A stretch of 64,000 bases of DNA, from assembly GCF_002443255.2 (NCBI RefSeq), contig NW_019211455.1, positions 3,764,597-3,828,596 on the forward strand, read 5' to 3'. Under the pieces are notes generated by a model. It did not search any database. It saw only the letters and a list, made by a program, of their open reading frames with translations, and was not told where the DNA came from. The DNA comes from Varroa destructor. Lineage: Eukaryota; Arthropoda; Arachnida; Mesostigmata; Varroidae. Positions 10,921 to 23,446 of the stretch are shown here, piece after piece. Positions within the stretch are counted from its first letter, which is position 1; every line of letters begins with the position of its first letter. Position numbers and translations under genes: made by a program.

Positions 10921-12539
10921 CCTAAATGAATGCATCAGCAAGCGTCTATGGAAAATATGAGTGGAAATAGTGATGACTCTATAAATACAGGGCTATCGAA
11001 ATCTCTTAGAGTAATGACGGTTTATTTCGGGTAGATCTTTTATAGGAAGTTGGCTTACTATGTCTCTTTTAGTTCAAGCGTGAACTGCCACATGAAAATA
11101 ACTGCTAGCTGAAGTGTTTTGTGGAGTTCGCTTCTGTTAACTATACGATACTAATCGCTGATTGAGGTTTTACATAATTTAGCTCCAAAAGTCGACCACA
11201 CCTAAAAATTTTACTGTATATTTTTTGTAAAAAAAATACCCTAAAAATAATAATGGTCCAAATCGATACTGAGGATCCAATACCCAACAGACGGGTTATG
11301 TGAGCCTTTTAAAATGATAACAAAAGTTGCCTACACTTAAACATGTGTGTTGTCGCTATAGACGTGTGCTTATATCTTTACTCAATCAAGAGAGAGTCTT
11401 CCACCGTAAATATATGGAATAATTAACCACTCTCTTTACTTTCAAACGAATCTATTTCATGGAAGCTAGAACCTCGATGTGCACTAGGTGAGTTGCTGAG
11501 TAAACATTTCAACTTTTCGAGTCATTTTATGCACTCTCCTTTTTGAATTGTTTGAATGCAAGACATAATCTAAGTTGGCCTCAAGGGCCAACTCTAAAAC
11601 ATTCATCTCAATCACCATATGTTCGATTTGTATGCATTCTCACTTTATATGTAGATGCATTTTTGGAGGAACACATTCTAGTAGACCAATCGAGATAGAT
11701 TAAAAAAATGAGTGTTTACTTAAAATGATGTGTGTTAGCCTGTGACAGTATTTGATTATTGATAAAATAATATAGTAATGACTAGTTAAATATATAGCGA
11801 AACTAGTTACACGGTAATATTCCTAGAAAACTGCACTACTCATCGAGATAATGATCTATCCGAATATGCGATACTTTATGTAGCCGCCATGTTTCTAAAG
11901 AGCGTAGCGCCATTGAACGTCAATGGAGGGGAAGAATATAATAAAAACGTGCTTGCAGTTTTCGGCCTTCTTTAACGTAAAAACTCCACTTTAGTTTCTG
12001 GTTGCTATGGAAGCCTACATATTCTTTCGTATCGGCGTTCAGTTGTGATTGTGTCAGGAGAAAGTTGCAAATGCAATTACATCAAAACAAAGGCCACCAT
12101 TTTTTCATAAACGGCTATAAGGATGCATAAAAGTACGCCTAAAAGGAATACAAACAAAGATGCACGTTATAGTTCAACAAGTAGACGTGAAGGACTAATC
12201 TAAAAATCATGTATGTTAGCGTATCCGGGGCACTGTTCAAGTACCTGATACAACAACATACATTAGCAACAGTAGCTACACTTATGGTAAATTGCAAGAA
12301 AGCGACCCTAATGAATTGCCCCAATGAAATTATAAATTACATTTTGACGATATACAAGCTTGTACGATGTTGGTGCTTAATAAGTACTAGACGATGCTGC
12401 GACAGCGCTAGTTTTAAAGGGTGATAAGAAAAGTGCAGGAAAATAACCAGAAGTGCTGTTGTCCATTTTACATCTAGTTATAAAAATTTATGTAGCGTTC
12501 CGATCCAGTTTATCGAGGGAGGATCTTTAGTTACTACTA
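10921..12539. other. Non-coding stretch, nothing recognised
   Basis: AT-rich intergenic DNA. The short frames around 12139-12424 on both strands overlap each other and have no protein-like features. Confidence 0.4.
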
Positions 12540-12559
12540 ACAGTGTACTAGAAACAACT

Positions 12560-12770
12560 TTCTTTGTATAGACCGCCATGTAAACGGCCTTGTTGTGTAG
12601 ATACATGTTCGTTTCTTATTTTGCGCCCGGTTATTAAGCCGTTAGAATTTACTTGAGTCGAATGACTTTCAGCATGAAACGAATTGTGTCTATGCCCGAA
12701 TTCAAACCTGGACCACGACGTGTTCCTAAGTTTAGCGGGCACGAGTGTTACCTACTACGCTATCACGCGG
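12560..12770 (-). mobile_element. tRNA-derived SINE-like element
   Basis: On the minus strand a tRNA-like head contains an A-box-like gatagcgtagtaggtaac followed, at tRNA spacing, by a B-box-like ggtttgaattc. It then continues cgggcatagacacaattcg. The stretch around the B box matches the plus strand at about 40710-40760 (tggtccaggtt ... gaa ... cgg.cat.gacaca). A shared tRNA-like head at two separate sites suggests a SINE family rather than a tRNA gene, since no acceptor stem can be drawn. The 3' limit is approximate. Confidence 0.5.
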
Positions 12771-12801
12771 ACATGTGGACATATATATATGTCCACATGT
12801 C
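12770..12801. repeat. Perfect 32-bp palindrome
   Basis: gacatgtggac, then ten alternating A/T bases, then gtccacatgtc. The two 11-base arms are exact inverse complements and the AT core is self-complementary. It abuts the head of the SINE-like element on its left. The sequence could extrude as a cruciform or be the target region of the insertion. Confidence 0.85.
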
Positions 12802-14293
12802 CACGTGTATAAATTAATTTACAAATGCAAAAGAAAGCGCAATAGTGTTGTTTAAAATGGTTCAAAATCTTTTGTAAACCCTACCTCAAAGCACAGCAGT
12901 TTAAATCGTCATAGATTAGTCTGCGCACTGCTCGTGGATATGATAAAAAATCGCGCTTTTGTTAACAAAAGAGTGCACAGAAGACAAAAGTAGACTCTTC
13001 TTATCTCGACAACTGTTAAAAATTATATGTCATATAGTTCTGCTTGTAAGATTTCTATTTGCAAGACAGTTCGGCAGTATTCGGTGAAAAAACTAAGTTC
13101 AGATTTTTGTGAACTTTCTCGGCATCTTTGATTATCTGCAAGCGACTAATTATTCCAATTAACCCGACACATGCGGGCCACCTGTTCGGCAAACTAACTT
13201 AAAATCATATTGAATTATAACTTACATTGCACAAAGCATAATTTTCAAATTTGAACAAAATTAGGATAGACAAATTAATAATAGTACGTTTGCCATTGAT
13301 ATATATATGTTGAGTTTCCTTGATATTTTAAAAGGAATAGTGTTCCAGGGTAATGATAATAATAATCCAGAACAATGTTCTATAAATCAGGCGCAATCGA
13401 TTACGTGTCCATCTCCAACTTGTTGGCAGAAAGTATATACTGGCTTAATACGTAATAAAAAAATGACGACTGAATGGTTGGAGCAACAAATAAATAATGG
13501 ATAAATGTACACATTACTATTACACGATTGCATTAAATCTGAATGAACTTATGTTGCTTTTGTGACATAAGGTGATCAACTTCAGCAAATTTATTGGGCT
13601 AATAAGCCAATAAGCCAGCTGAGTACTCTAAGGAACAGTCTTCCTTAATGCGTTAAAGGCTATTAATTAGGTAGGCTGCACTTCACTTCAAGGGCTTTCG
13701 TCTGCTATCCTAGGACTTTCACCTATTAAACTCTGGATATTGTATTCTTAGGCCTTAATTCATAATTCATCCTGATATTACTTTAAATTCGAGGGATAGC
13801 TGAACAATTAAAGAAGCTTTGTTCGAGTCCACCTTCCCGATACTACGAAAAATCAGAGTTTTACAAACTGTTTTAGTTATAGCTTAAAATGCATTCATTC
13901 ATCAAGTTCTTACGTGGTTCAATGTGTCGTCTGAAAATCAACTGGAGTTTCTGCTCGCTGAATAATCTCATGTCTCACCAGTTTACGCTTAGTACTAAAT
14001 CATCGTTTGCTAGATGAGTTCAAAATGCGTATGGCAAATTTCCTTTTTTGTCTTCCTTTAGCTTGTGGAAGCTCTTTCTACCAATGTTTTTGTTTTGGCG
14101 GGCTTTGACGGTCTGCTTCTGTACGTCATCACGCGAAAAGAAGAATTGCCGGTCATCATTCAGTACAGTATTTTGGTTGTGCAGAAACTTGTTTTGAATT
14201 CGCAGGTTTCCCCCTACCATTCTACCAGCTTTCCTCAAGTAAAGTGTTTCAGTAGCTTAAGTTTAATTTCACTTTTTGCCTCTGGCATTAGAC
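12802..14293. other. Intergenic region upstream of PSMA2
   Basis: No gene is recognised. A 65-codon frame at 13307-13504 has an ordinary composition and no splice context. The last 100 bases should hold the PSMA2 promoter and short 5' UTR, but no clear TATA box was found. Confidence 0.4.
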
Positions 14294-14485
14294 ATGGCTT
14301 CGGAACGGTACAGTTTTTCACTGACGACGTTTAGTCCCTCGGGAAAGCTCGTTCAGATTGAGTACGCACTCAATGCTGTGACAGCTGGAGCTGCTTCTGT
14401 GGGTATTAAAGCGACAAATGGAGTGGTTTTGGCTACAGAAAAGAAACAGAAGAGCATTCTTAATGTGGAGCACTCGACATTCAAG
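14294..14485 (+). CDS. PSMA2: PSMA2 coding exon 1
   Basis: 64 codons from ATG to TTC AAG|GTATAG, phase 0. It contains the alpha-subunit N-terminal signature that gates the pore and starts the alpha-ring contact helix (QIEYALNAV). Confidence 0.96.
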
Positions 14486-16897
14486 GTATAGAACCACGTG
14501 TACTTTAGACATGTGACCATTATCGAAAAAGCCGAATAGGACATTCGAGCAGTGAATTCGAAATGTGTGCAAACTTCGCCACTTAGGTTTCTAATATTTA
14601 CATACCCTTTTTACTTCGTACTTTTTTTCTATCAATTACACCGTTCTACTTCATCCATTGTGTAACTAAAATTCGGTCTAGTGTTCCCAAAATATGCGAA
14701 CAATTACATCCAATAGTTTTCATTGTGGTTTGAGCCATTTTTTGTATATAATGAACTTGCATTATTACGGATTCTGTGAGTTTCACGGCACAAAGCTATT
14801 CTTAGATTTGAATATGAAAGCAATCTGAACGAAAGGGTATCCACAGATGTATGTTTATATATGGTGCTGGCTTGAACAGTCGAACCTTTGATTGAAAGAT
14901 ACCAGCGGTCGCTGGTTTTCCATTTTACATAATCTGTATTACATTTTATATCTACTCAATATATATACAAGTTAGATTTTGTATCTATATCTAAATAAGC
15001 ATCGCGAATTATAATAAGTTAGCTAATTGGCTAAACATTTTTTTGATAGTTCAATAGCAATTACATCAAGCACACAACTAAACACTGTTACTGGTCATAA
15101 TTGATTGAGGGCTTTGTCGTCGTGTTTAAATATATAATTTTATAATAACTCATGGTCGTTTTTATTAGTATTTTTTTCTTTTCATGGTACTTTTTGCCAA
15201 TGAGAAGACCGTATTTTGCCGTCTTTCAAGAACAAAAATCAACGATCTAATAATTAGATTGCTAAATATTAAATATAACGATTAATTTCTTGTAGGTGGA
15301 GATGATCGCGGATCATATTGGGATGGTATATTCGGGTTTGGGCCCAGATTACCGTTTGCTTGTGAAACGGGCCCGAAAAATTGCCCAACAGTACTGGTTA
15401 ACATATGGAGAGTCTATTCCTACCACGCAACTCGTCCAAAAGGTGATAATAATTATACCAGTGTTCGATTATTCTTCCTTAGGTGTCGAGTTATGGTGTA
15501 CGTCTCAAATCACACTCCGTATGCTGGGCAGCATGCAATATAGGTTTACTTCATTTTGGGATTTTCTCGTCGAGCCCTCCCATTGCAAACGTTTTAATCT
15601 ATTTCATGAATAACTGAGCTTCTGCTATAAAAAAATAAACAAATGAATGTATTTTACTCTAGACTACTTGTATGGGTTTTTTTTCTTAAATACATTCGAA
15701 GCAGAACGTTTCGAACATTACACAGATAAATTACACAAAAGAAACAGTACACTGTACAACAATGTGAAGCTACTAAACCATAAACCACCACTTGGGCTAT
15801 TCCAAACTGATAGTAGAATAGGATAGAAATAGATAAAAAAAGGCTTCGATCTTTCTTTCTTCTTAATCGGTATAACAGTAATTATAATTAACGTGTTTTA
15901 ATTTGTTGGTGCTAGGTGGCACACATTATGCAAGAGTATACGCAGTCTGGCGGGGTGAGGCCGTTCGGCGTCTCGTTACTTATCTGCGGGTGGGACAACG
16001 ATCGGGGATATCTATTCCAGTGTGATCCTAGCGGAGCGTACTTTGCCTGGAAGGCGACAGCGTTAGGAAAAAATAACGTCAACGGAAAGACATTTCTAGA
16101 GAAAAGGTATGTCATTAGATAAACAAAATTGGTACTTTTTTTGTAAAAATCCTTGTCAAAAAATACCTGAGCGTTTTCTGGCTATCGTTCATGACTGTAT
16201 TTATGAGACGGACTGTTAAGGAGAAGAGGATTACGGACTATTATAGACTATCTAATGAATTATTGTAGACAACACAGTCATCGGCAAACCCACTCTCAAT
16301 GCCAATGTGTTAAAATGTATGTAGATGCCATTATTCGAAAAAGCAGTGGCGCAATATCAAAATAACTTAAGCATATAGATTTAGGAATTGAAGTGAGTAT
16401 GGTTTGTAGGAAGTGAAAAAACGCTATAGATCTCAATTGAAACAACAATTGAAAAAAGCATTTTTTTCGCATTATTTCGAAAAATACTTTAGTCCGATTT
16501 CGAAGTCAAGTCTTCACGTCGTCTGCTCATTTATACCAGGTGGGATCCAAGCTAGGATACTTACTATTGAGAGACTCACATTATAATCCTTTTCTTGTTG
16601 AACGGGCATGTAGCTGATAGTGTGTAAAAGGGCGAGGCAAAATGAATTGATATTATCTAGATGTGTCTGTGCCCGTAGTAATTCGCAAACTTTCCTGACA
16701 AGTCTTTGTTTTTTACTAATAGGTACAGCGAAACCGTTGAACTTGAGGATGCCGTACACACCGCAATTCTGACGCTAAAAGAAGGATTTGAAGGACAAAT
16801 GACTCAGGACAACATTGAAATAGGAATATGTGACGCTAACGGTTTCCGCCGCTTATCACCATCCCAGGTCAATGACTATCTTGCCAATATCCAGTGA
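14294..16897 (+). CDS. PSMA2: Proteasome subunit alpha type-2 (20S core), four exons, complete
   Basis: Alpha-2 subunit of the outer ring of the 20S proteasome, the core protease for ubiquitin-tagged proteins in cytosol and nucleus. Coding exons are 14294-14485, 15296-15442, 15916-16106 and 16723-16897. All introns are GT-AG, phases 0, 0 and 2, and the spliced protein is 234 residues, the length known for the animal protein. The N-terminal tail carries the alpha-subunit signature [20 protein letters not shown], followed by [15 protein letters not shown]. Later come [44 protein letters not shown] and [11 protein letters not shown]. Alpha subunits are non-catalytic, so no N-terminal Thr is expected. 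The ATG at 14294 is chosen because it gives the usual MASERYSF start; a longer reading from 14276 would need a TTG start. Confidence 0.97.
15296..15442 (+). CDS. PSMA2: PSMA2 coding exon 2
   Basis: The acceptor is ttcttgtag and the donor is CAAAAG|GTGATA. The 49 codons read [20 protein letters not shown] through PTTQLVQK. The frame continues into the intron to 15613 if unspliced; homology places the end at LVQK. Confidence 0.95.
15916..16106 (+). CDS. PSMA2: PSMA2 coding exon 3
   Basis: The acceptor is gtgctag and the donor is AAAAG|GTATGT. It encodes [20 protein letters not shown] through GKTFLEK with two bases of the next Arg codon. This is the most conserved part of the protein. Confidence 0.96.
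16723..16897 (+). CDS. PSMA2: PSMA2 coding exon 4 with stop codon
   Basis: The acceptor is tactaatag. It completes Arg, then [40 protein letters not shown] and [17 protein letters not shown], ending at TGA (16895-16897). Confidence 0.96.
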
Positions 16898-17137
16898 TTT
16901 CGCTTTCCTGCCTCATCGATCGTGGAGTCGCCGGTCGGAACTAACGGACGTTACCTCGTTCCTTCGGGGCCTTTTCGTCTTGCAGTGTTGACGGCCTGAA
17001 GCTGGCAGGTGCCGGCCCTTTTTCTAGAGAGGTCGTCTTCGATGTGTATTCTTGGAGTTTTCCGAGATAAGTAACCGACGCAAAGCGTGAGATGGCGAAG
17101 TTGGTATGATTCTCGAAATTGCGGTTATTACTGTTTC

Positions 17138-17143
17138 AATAAA
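17138..17143 (+). terminator. PSMA2: PSMA2 polyadenylation signal
   Basis: The first AATAAA after the PSMA2 stop codon, about 240 bases downstream. It would give a normal short 3' UTR. Confidence 0.7.
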
Positions 17144-17169
17144 AGTGCAGCAGACCAGCATATTTTGTT

Positions 17170-20100
17170 TATCACGGATTTCGTCAGGTGTTGTTACTTA
17201 GGTAACTTTTAGTTAAGAGTGCTTAGGCAGCATTCAGTCGGTGTATGTATAATAGTTTATATGAGATTTGACTTTATTATGATATGAGACTTTTTGTATT
17301 ACACCTCAAAAGATGTTCCAGGCCGAAAATCGGAAATTTCCGAAAATTCGTGATCAGTGTTCCTACGCAGCCAGTTCGACACGCTCTGTTAATGTGAGGT
17401 CCTGAAGAGGCCGGCTATCAAGTTAACGTAAGTGTTAAAACTACTTGTGATAGCGGCAAATATTGCCGCCCAAAAACTTAACAGGTTTCGATAGAATATT
17501 TTTGTGGTAAAGCTTACAGATAGCTGGGAATGCCATTTAAGATTTTGTCTTTCCCAACTTACCTGGGAAAAAAAATCACATGCATATATATACACACTTA
17601 CACCAGAAAGCATGTGCGATTATGCTGTTTTACTGTATTGCGTAAAGTGTGCGGTTTTCAATTGAAAGAAGACTTGAATCTGTGTTCCCTGACATTTTTA
17701 GCCATAATTACCTACAGATTAATAGCTTAACGCTGATAAACTGCTGATACTTGCAGCAGTTATGATGAGACCTTAGATGATGGGTAGCGGTCGGTCACAA
17801 GCAAACGCAATATTTTATGATGTGTATCTATATTTAATGATGATTGAGTATTTTTCAGTCGCTTCAGTAAATTAAAGGATATATAATAGTCTAATAAGGG
17901 TGGTCGATTTTCCGCATCTATGGACCCAAAAACCATATCGAGAGTTAACAAAGTCTGTTGACTAGTTATCAACATAAGCTTGGGCAGGATCCAGTCGCTT
18001 AGGTCAATGGGTTTGTGCGGGGGCTGATATTGGCTTTGTGCGATCCAATATGGGGTCTTTCACAGACTGGACGTAGGCAAGGCTCTCAATTTCCATGTCA
18101 TGTGATATTTCCGTTGCTAAGCAAGCTCATTTTTCCTTAATGGGCGGTTCACAACAACAATACCTATGCCAGCCATGTACACCCTTCGGGCTGGTCTTAC
18201 CCACTATAAACAGATACGAATCTTTTTCTTAGGAGCTCATATCCGTTAAATCATGACAAATATCTATATATACAAAATTACGATTTGACACAATTCAAGT
18301 AGCAGTCACCATTTGACTTTCGTGGTAGCGAATAGTTATACATATATCATACCTCTGTCTTACATAACCGCCTGTGTTGTCTCAACTAATGGTACCATTA
18401 TCTTTTTAAGTTAAAAAAGTCACGAGGGCTCCATCATACACGACCAACTCTACCTACGCCTGGCAAATGAAAGGATTTTAAGGTTTTCAATATTCTGATT
18501 ATTATTGGTTTTATACTTGTATATGGGGTTTTAAGGTGTTTCATTGGTCTTTTTTATTGGACTAAAGAGGTGACTAGAAGTATGATGATTAGTATTGGTG
18601 CCTTAGCTCATGGGAACATACATTTTGATTCAAATCAGCTTGTATGTGTTGCTCAATAGAATAAAATAAATAGTAAACTTTTTTCAAATATGTTTCAAAT
18701 ACGTAGAAGTAGGTTACCGCGAATTATGCGTGTCTCATATTTTTCAAGCATTCGTTTCGTCCGCTTTACTTTATGCTTATGATCATATGATGAGCATATT
18801 CTTCCTTGCCTAATGTGTTTTATTTGAAACACAAGTATTGGTTCTTCTGAGTGAAATATGACTAAAAGTATAGACTGGATAGAAACTTTTGTTAAACAGG
18901 AAGACCAATAGTAAGCCCATTTTGTTAGGCTTTAGGATTAGCATGCTAATTATCTAACGGTAGTACCGCAAAAAGTACAAAGACGTAAACATTTGAATAA
19001 ATGAGGTTTCTAAAATAATTCACATCACCTTAGCGGTTAATGATTGTGTTGGTGTTAGAGACGCTATAAAAACTCAATTGTATTTGGATATCCATCGCCC
19101 ACCGCATATTCTTTGTTCTTTTCTCGAATCGCGAGACATCAATGAAAGATTCGGCGCGCACTAGGGTACTGGAACTAATTATATATTGACTAATATTGCT
19201 TGTACAATTTTACCGCACTCTCAGCACTTTTTAAGAACTTCAAAGTTGACTATTCTTTTCGACTCGTCTCCCATGATCTATTTGTTCTGAACAAAGTTCA
19301 CAAAACGCCATAGTTAAACGAACTAACCCGTCGTCATCTGTGCTATAAATTACGTAACCTAAAAGCGTACTTAGAAAATTTAAATTTCAAAAATAAATTC
19401 GATTTTATTTAAGATATTTACAGTAGGTTAACCTCCATCGTTAAGTGGAACCAGTTTAGGTATGTTTAAGCCGGTGTAAATGTAGCATAAATTATTAATA
19501 AGCCATTGCAAAAAGACGAAACTGCCATAAATTGCAAAGCGAAGAAATCGCTTAATGGTAACAAACTAACTAATTCAGTTTACCAGCCCACAAGTTCAAG
19601 GAACGCTTTGACCGGACATAAAAAAAATCGCCTATTGCATAGCTTAAAAGGATAATAATTATTTAGAAACGACGCATTGGGTTGATATATTAGGTGCTTG
19701 TATGAAAAGGAGAAATATATTAAAAGAAACACATTTTGGATGACACGGACACGAGCACATGTTTTACATAAGGACCCATTCCTATTGTACTCGGTGAAAA
19801 TGACCGATCATTTAAAAAGTTACAGTTTCTTAAAATTTTAGATGGCGTTTCAATGGTGGTGTAATAACGTTTAAATGTAGAATTATTCACACAAAACTTT
19901 GCAAAGAGTGAATTGGCCAGTAGTGGTACCTATAGTGTTGTAATGGGCTGCAGCGAAGTAACTTTGGTACAGCTTTTGTTATATATATATATATATATAC
20001 GTATATATATATTTTTTTTTTCGGTAAACCTGCTCTCGCTAAATTTCTTTTCAAGGGTGTATATTGGTCTCGAATTTCTAGTTCTAATTTCTCTATTTAA

Positions 20101-21230
20101 CCTCGAACTTATTCTTATGTTTTGGGTTGCCTCAGCTTAACAGCGAAGAACAGTTTCAAGAAATCTGATTAAAGAAATTATTATTTATTGTAATAAGAAG
20201 ACCCTTGAATGCTGGCTTATATTTACCTCTAAATCAGGGTATTAAATACCAGCTTATATAAAACTATAGTAAGTCATAATTAACGAGTTGTTGTCATATA
20301 ATACTCACAATGAGTTTCTCAAATTAGTCAACGAGGTTTTATGATAGGTACCTCTTGGTAACTCTAGGCAAAATTAAAAAAAAAAACATGGATCTTGGTA
20401 AAATCGCGGTAACTGAAAAAAAATGGCTCAATACAACATTTAAAACTCTAGATATGGGTTGCTTTCGGGTAACAATAGGGACTTTCATAAATCAGTAAGA
20501 CCCACAAAACGCTGCTTTAGCTCGGTCTTAAAATAGAATACCATACGTCGCAGTCGTTAAACGACTACAGTTTTCTTTTAGTGAAGCGCTATATGCGTGC
20601 ACCACTAGGCTGTATAAAATTAACAATATATATATACATATATATATACATATACTGTATGGCCTGAAAGCTGAAAGACTGGGGTTGCATTTAAATACGA
20701 ACGTGTTGAGGTAGTCCGACAGAAACTTACAGCTCAATTGTGAGGTAATCGATATATAATATTTAATATTCACATGTGCTTAAGTTATCAATTAATGACC
20801 CTACCACAATATTTGGAATCTTGCAATAAATTGTGCGAGAGTGAACTTAATTAAAAAAAAAAACAATTTTTAAGTTGCTATCAATAAAAACTAGTATAAG
20901 TAAAATTTTCTGAGAATCAATGCGAAGCACATGCGATATATTTTACATTATAAGATTAGTGCAAGAGAATATTCTCTTTAATGATGTTTTTCTCCATAAA
21001 ACTGCGTTTGATTTAAACTTAAACATTTGCATTGATTAAACGATTAAAGTTCTTTACTATACATCGTGCTACAACGCAAATACATAAATATTGCATTACC
21101 GAACCATGGGTGTGTAGAACACATGTTTTGGTATTACATCTGTATTTATTTAACGTCCGATAATATCAGCAGTAATTTTTTTATAGCGTGACATTAATTA
21201 GAGCTAATAACCGCTGTGTTTTCTGTACAT
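17170..21230. other. Non-coding stretch with AT microsatellites
   Basis: No protein-like frame is seen. The ORF at 19913-20140 runs straight through an (AT)n/(T)n repeat and is not a gene. AT-rich alternating tracts also occur at 20625-20655. Confidence 0.4.
19979..20022. repeat. (AT)n microsatellite followed by a T run
   Basis: Two blocks of alternating A/T split by acg, then about ten T residues. Seen directly. Confidence 0.9.
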
Positions 21231-22448
21231 TGCATCGTTTATAAAATGGGTTTTAGCGGAAAATAGCCGTGTGCGCGGGCCTGTTTTGCCATTACCTAAT
21301 TTATCTAATTCTGAGCTGATTCCTTTACCTAGACTAATAAGAATTATAAGTCGAATACATATTAGTAGTCTTCCCATCGCAATTACCCTGCGTCAGTTCA
21401 CCGATCATCCTTTTGCAGTTACTCTATCAGCCTCGTCAAGGGACTGAGCTAACTTTAGATTTGTCTCGCTAGTGGTATGTTAGCTTTTAGTACACGTCTA
21501 TTATTCGATTACAGCGCTTTTTCTGTGCTAACTTATTTGATCTGTTTCCGGGACGCACGTAAATAGGATCGGCCAAGCCTTTAAAAAACGTGTGCAAATC
21601 GAATAGCCTTCGAGTGATCTTTGGTAGAGTTTGTAGAGTCGACTCTCCTATGGATTTTGTTTCTGAAATGGCACCAAAACTCGAACATTTTTTGAGATAA
21701 TTTATTTATAAGAAATATTCGTACATACTCTAGCGAATGAAGATTGGCTGTGTTGTCGGAACCTCACCTAGGGGCAAGGATTTTTATAATTTCTTTTTTT
21801 TTTTTTTATAATAAACAGTTTTACATATTTTATGTGTATACAAACATTTACTTGCGTCGATATTTCCCATGGTGCGTGTATTCTGCCTTCGGGAGGTCAC
21901 CGTGACTTGAGGGTTTTTTGTCTCTTCTTATTAACGTAAGTAATTGCACTTATTGAGCTAAATGAAAATATAATAAAAATTTAATAATGATTTTATATGT
22001 TTTAATCAGTGTATATACTCCATTCCTGAAACGTCACTAAAGCTTAAAAGCTCTTTTTATAATCTTCAGCGTTTTTTTGAATAAGAACTTACGCATTTGT
22101 TCTGTCTCAGCTGGCATATTTGTTCTCTTCCTCAAACGTATCCAAAGCTTAAAGATTATTTTTTATTTTTTTCCCAATAACTTTTTCAGCATTTTAAAAT
22201 TGTGTTGTCAGAACGATTTAGGATTTTCACGAAAATTAATTACACATTAACCGCTTCAATGTCTCAATCGATATTTACTAGAAATTAGCTCAAAAAAGCC
22301 GGAAGTAGCTCAAAACGTATTTTAAACCTATGGCTACATAGGAACTGAAACAATATTAGACTGCGGTAACGGCCATACAGTTATGACATTAGAGCGTCCC
22401 CACTAGAGTTCCCAGAACTTCGGCTGGCGCCTTTTTTTGCTATTAAAA

Positions 22449-22478
22449 ACATTTTATTTTGCCTGTAAAATAAAATGT
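22449..22478. repeat. Perfect 12-bp stem hairpin
   Basis: acattttatttt and aaaataaaatgt are exact inverse complements separated by gcctgt. It lies inside the repeat block and may be an end or internal structure of that element. Confidence 0.8.
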
Positions 22479-23424
22479 GTTGATTCGCAGACTATCGCAG
22501 ACTAAAGTAGAGGCAAACAGCTAATCATATTTATAACAATATCGACTTATATAAATAATTTTTACCTAATAGCCTCTTGCATAATATAACTTAAACAAAG
22601 TTTTTCATGCAATACGCGTTGCGCGCAGCTTGTTCACGCAACAACATATACATTTCTATATTTAATTCTATATCGGTGCGAACGATGCTGGTGGCCGCCC
22701 GGGTGATTGTAAACGGTGATACCGGATCGTTTTACACATGGCGACTAAGGAAGGGTTGCTAGCCTCGGTTTGAAACCAACCAAATTATCATGTTTTTTTA
22801 TGGGAAGAACCAGCTTCATTCTCTAGAGGTAATAGTGCTCGTCTAGTCGACTTCATCTTCCATACAGACCTTCTTAGGAGTGAACTCTAGCGACCCACGA
22901 GAGGTCAGTCCGACCTTTGCCACCTGGAGGTCACTTTTTGATCAGATAAACCCGCGGATCTATACCTTGAGTAATAAGATAGAATGTGGGTTAGGTTACT
23001 GCGGGTTTCGGCCTTTTTGTCTTGCGTAGATGATTAATTTATCTAACCTGACTCGTTCGCCTAGGCTAGCGAAGTATATATTGGAGTAGACATTAGCAGT
23101 TATCCCATCGCAATGATCCTACTTGTGGCCTTTCTATAGCTCTTTTTGTAGCGTTTTCAATATATTCGCCAAGGAACTTACCAAACTTTATATTTGTCTT
23201 GCTCTTGATATACTGGCTTTTGGATCATTTCGACAATGTACTTACGGGTTTTTCTAGTGTTGGCTGGTTGGCTCTGTTTTCGAGATGATCGACCATTAGG
23301 AACGTACGTGAATCAATCGAGCCGACTCTTACTAAACTTATTCGATTAATGGAGTCAGCTGAGCCATTCATTCTGTTTCCGGTACGTCACTTAGACTCGA
23401 GGGTTTTTTATTACGTATGTTCTA

Positions 23425-23446
23425 CTATATATATATATATATATTT
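23425..23446. repeat. (TA)n microsatellite
   Basis: About eleven alternating TA units inside the second copy of the repeat block; absent from the first copy. Confidence 0.85.

Noticed and set aside
14065..14334. 89-codon frame overlapping the PSMA2 start
   Set aside because: It runs in another frame through the PSMA2 start and has no family similarity.
15443..15613. Extension of PSMA2 exon 2 to the in-frame stop
   Set aside because: The sequence after LVQK does not resemble the subunit, and exon 3 continues the protein in phase from a proper acceptor.
22731..22780. tRNA-like A and B boxes (tggcgactaagg ... ggtttgaaacc)
   Set aside because: The spacing between the boxes is too short for a tRNA or SINE head and no stems can be drawn.
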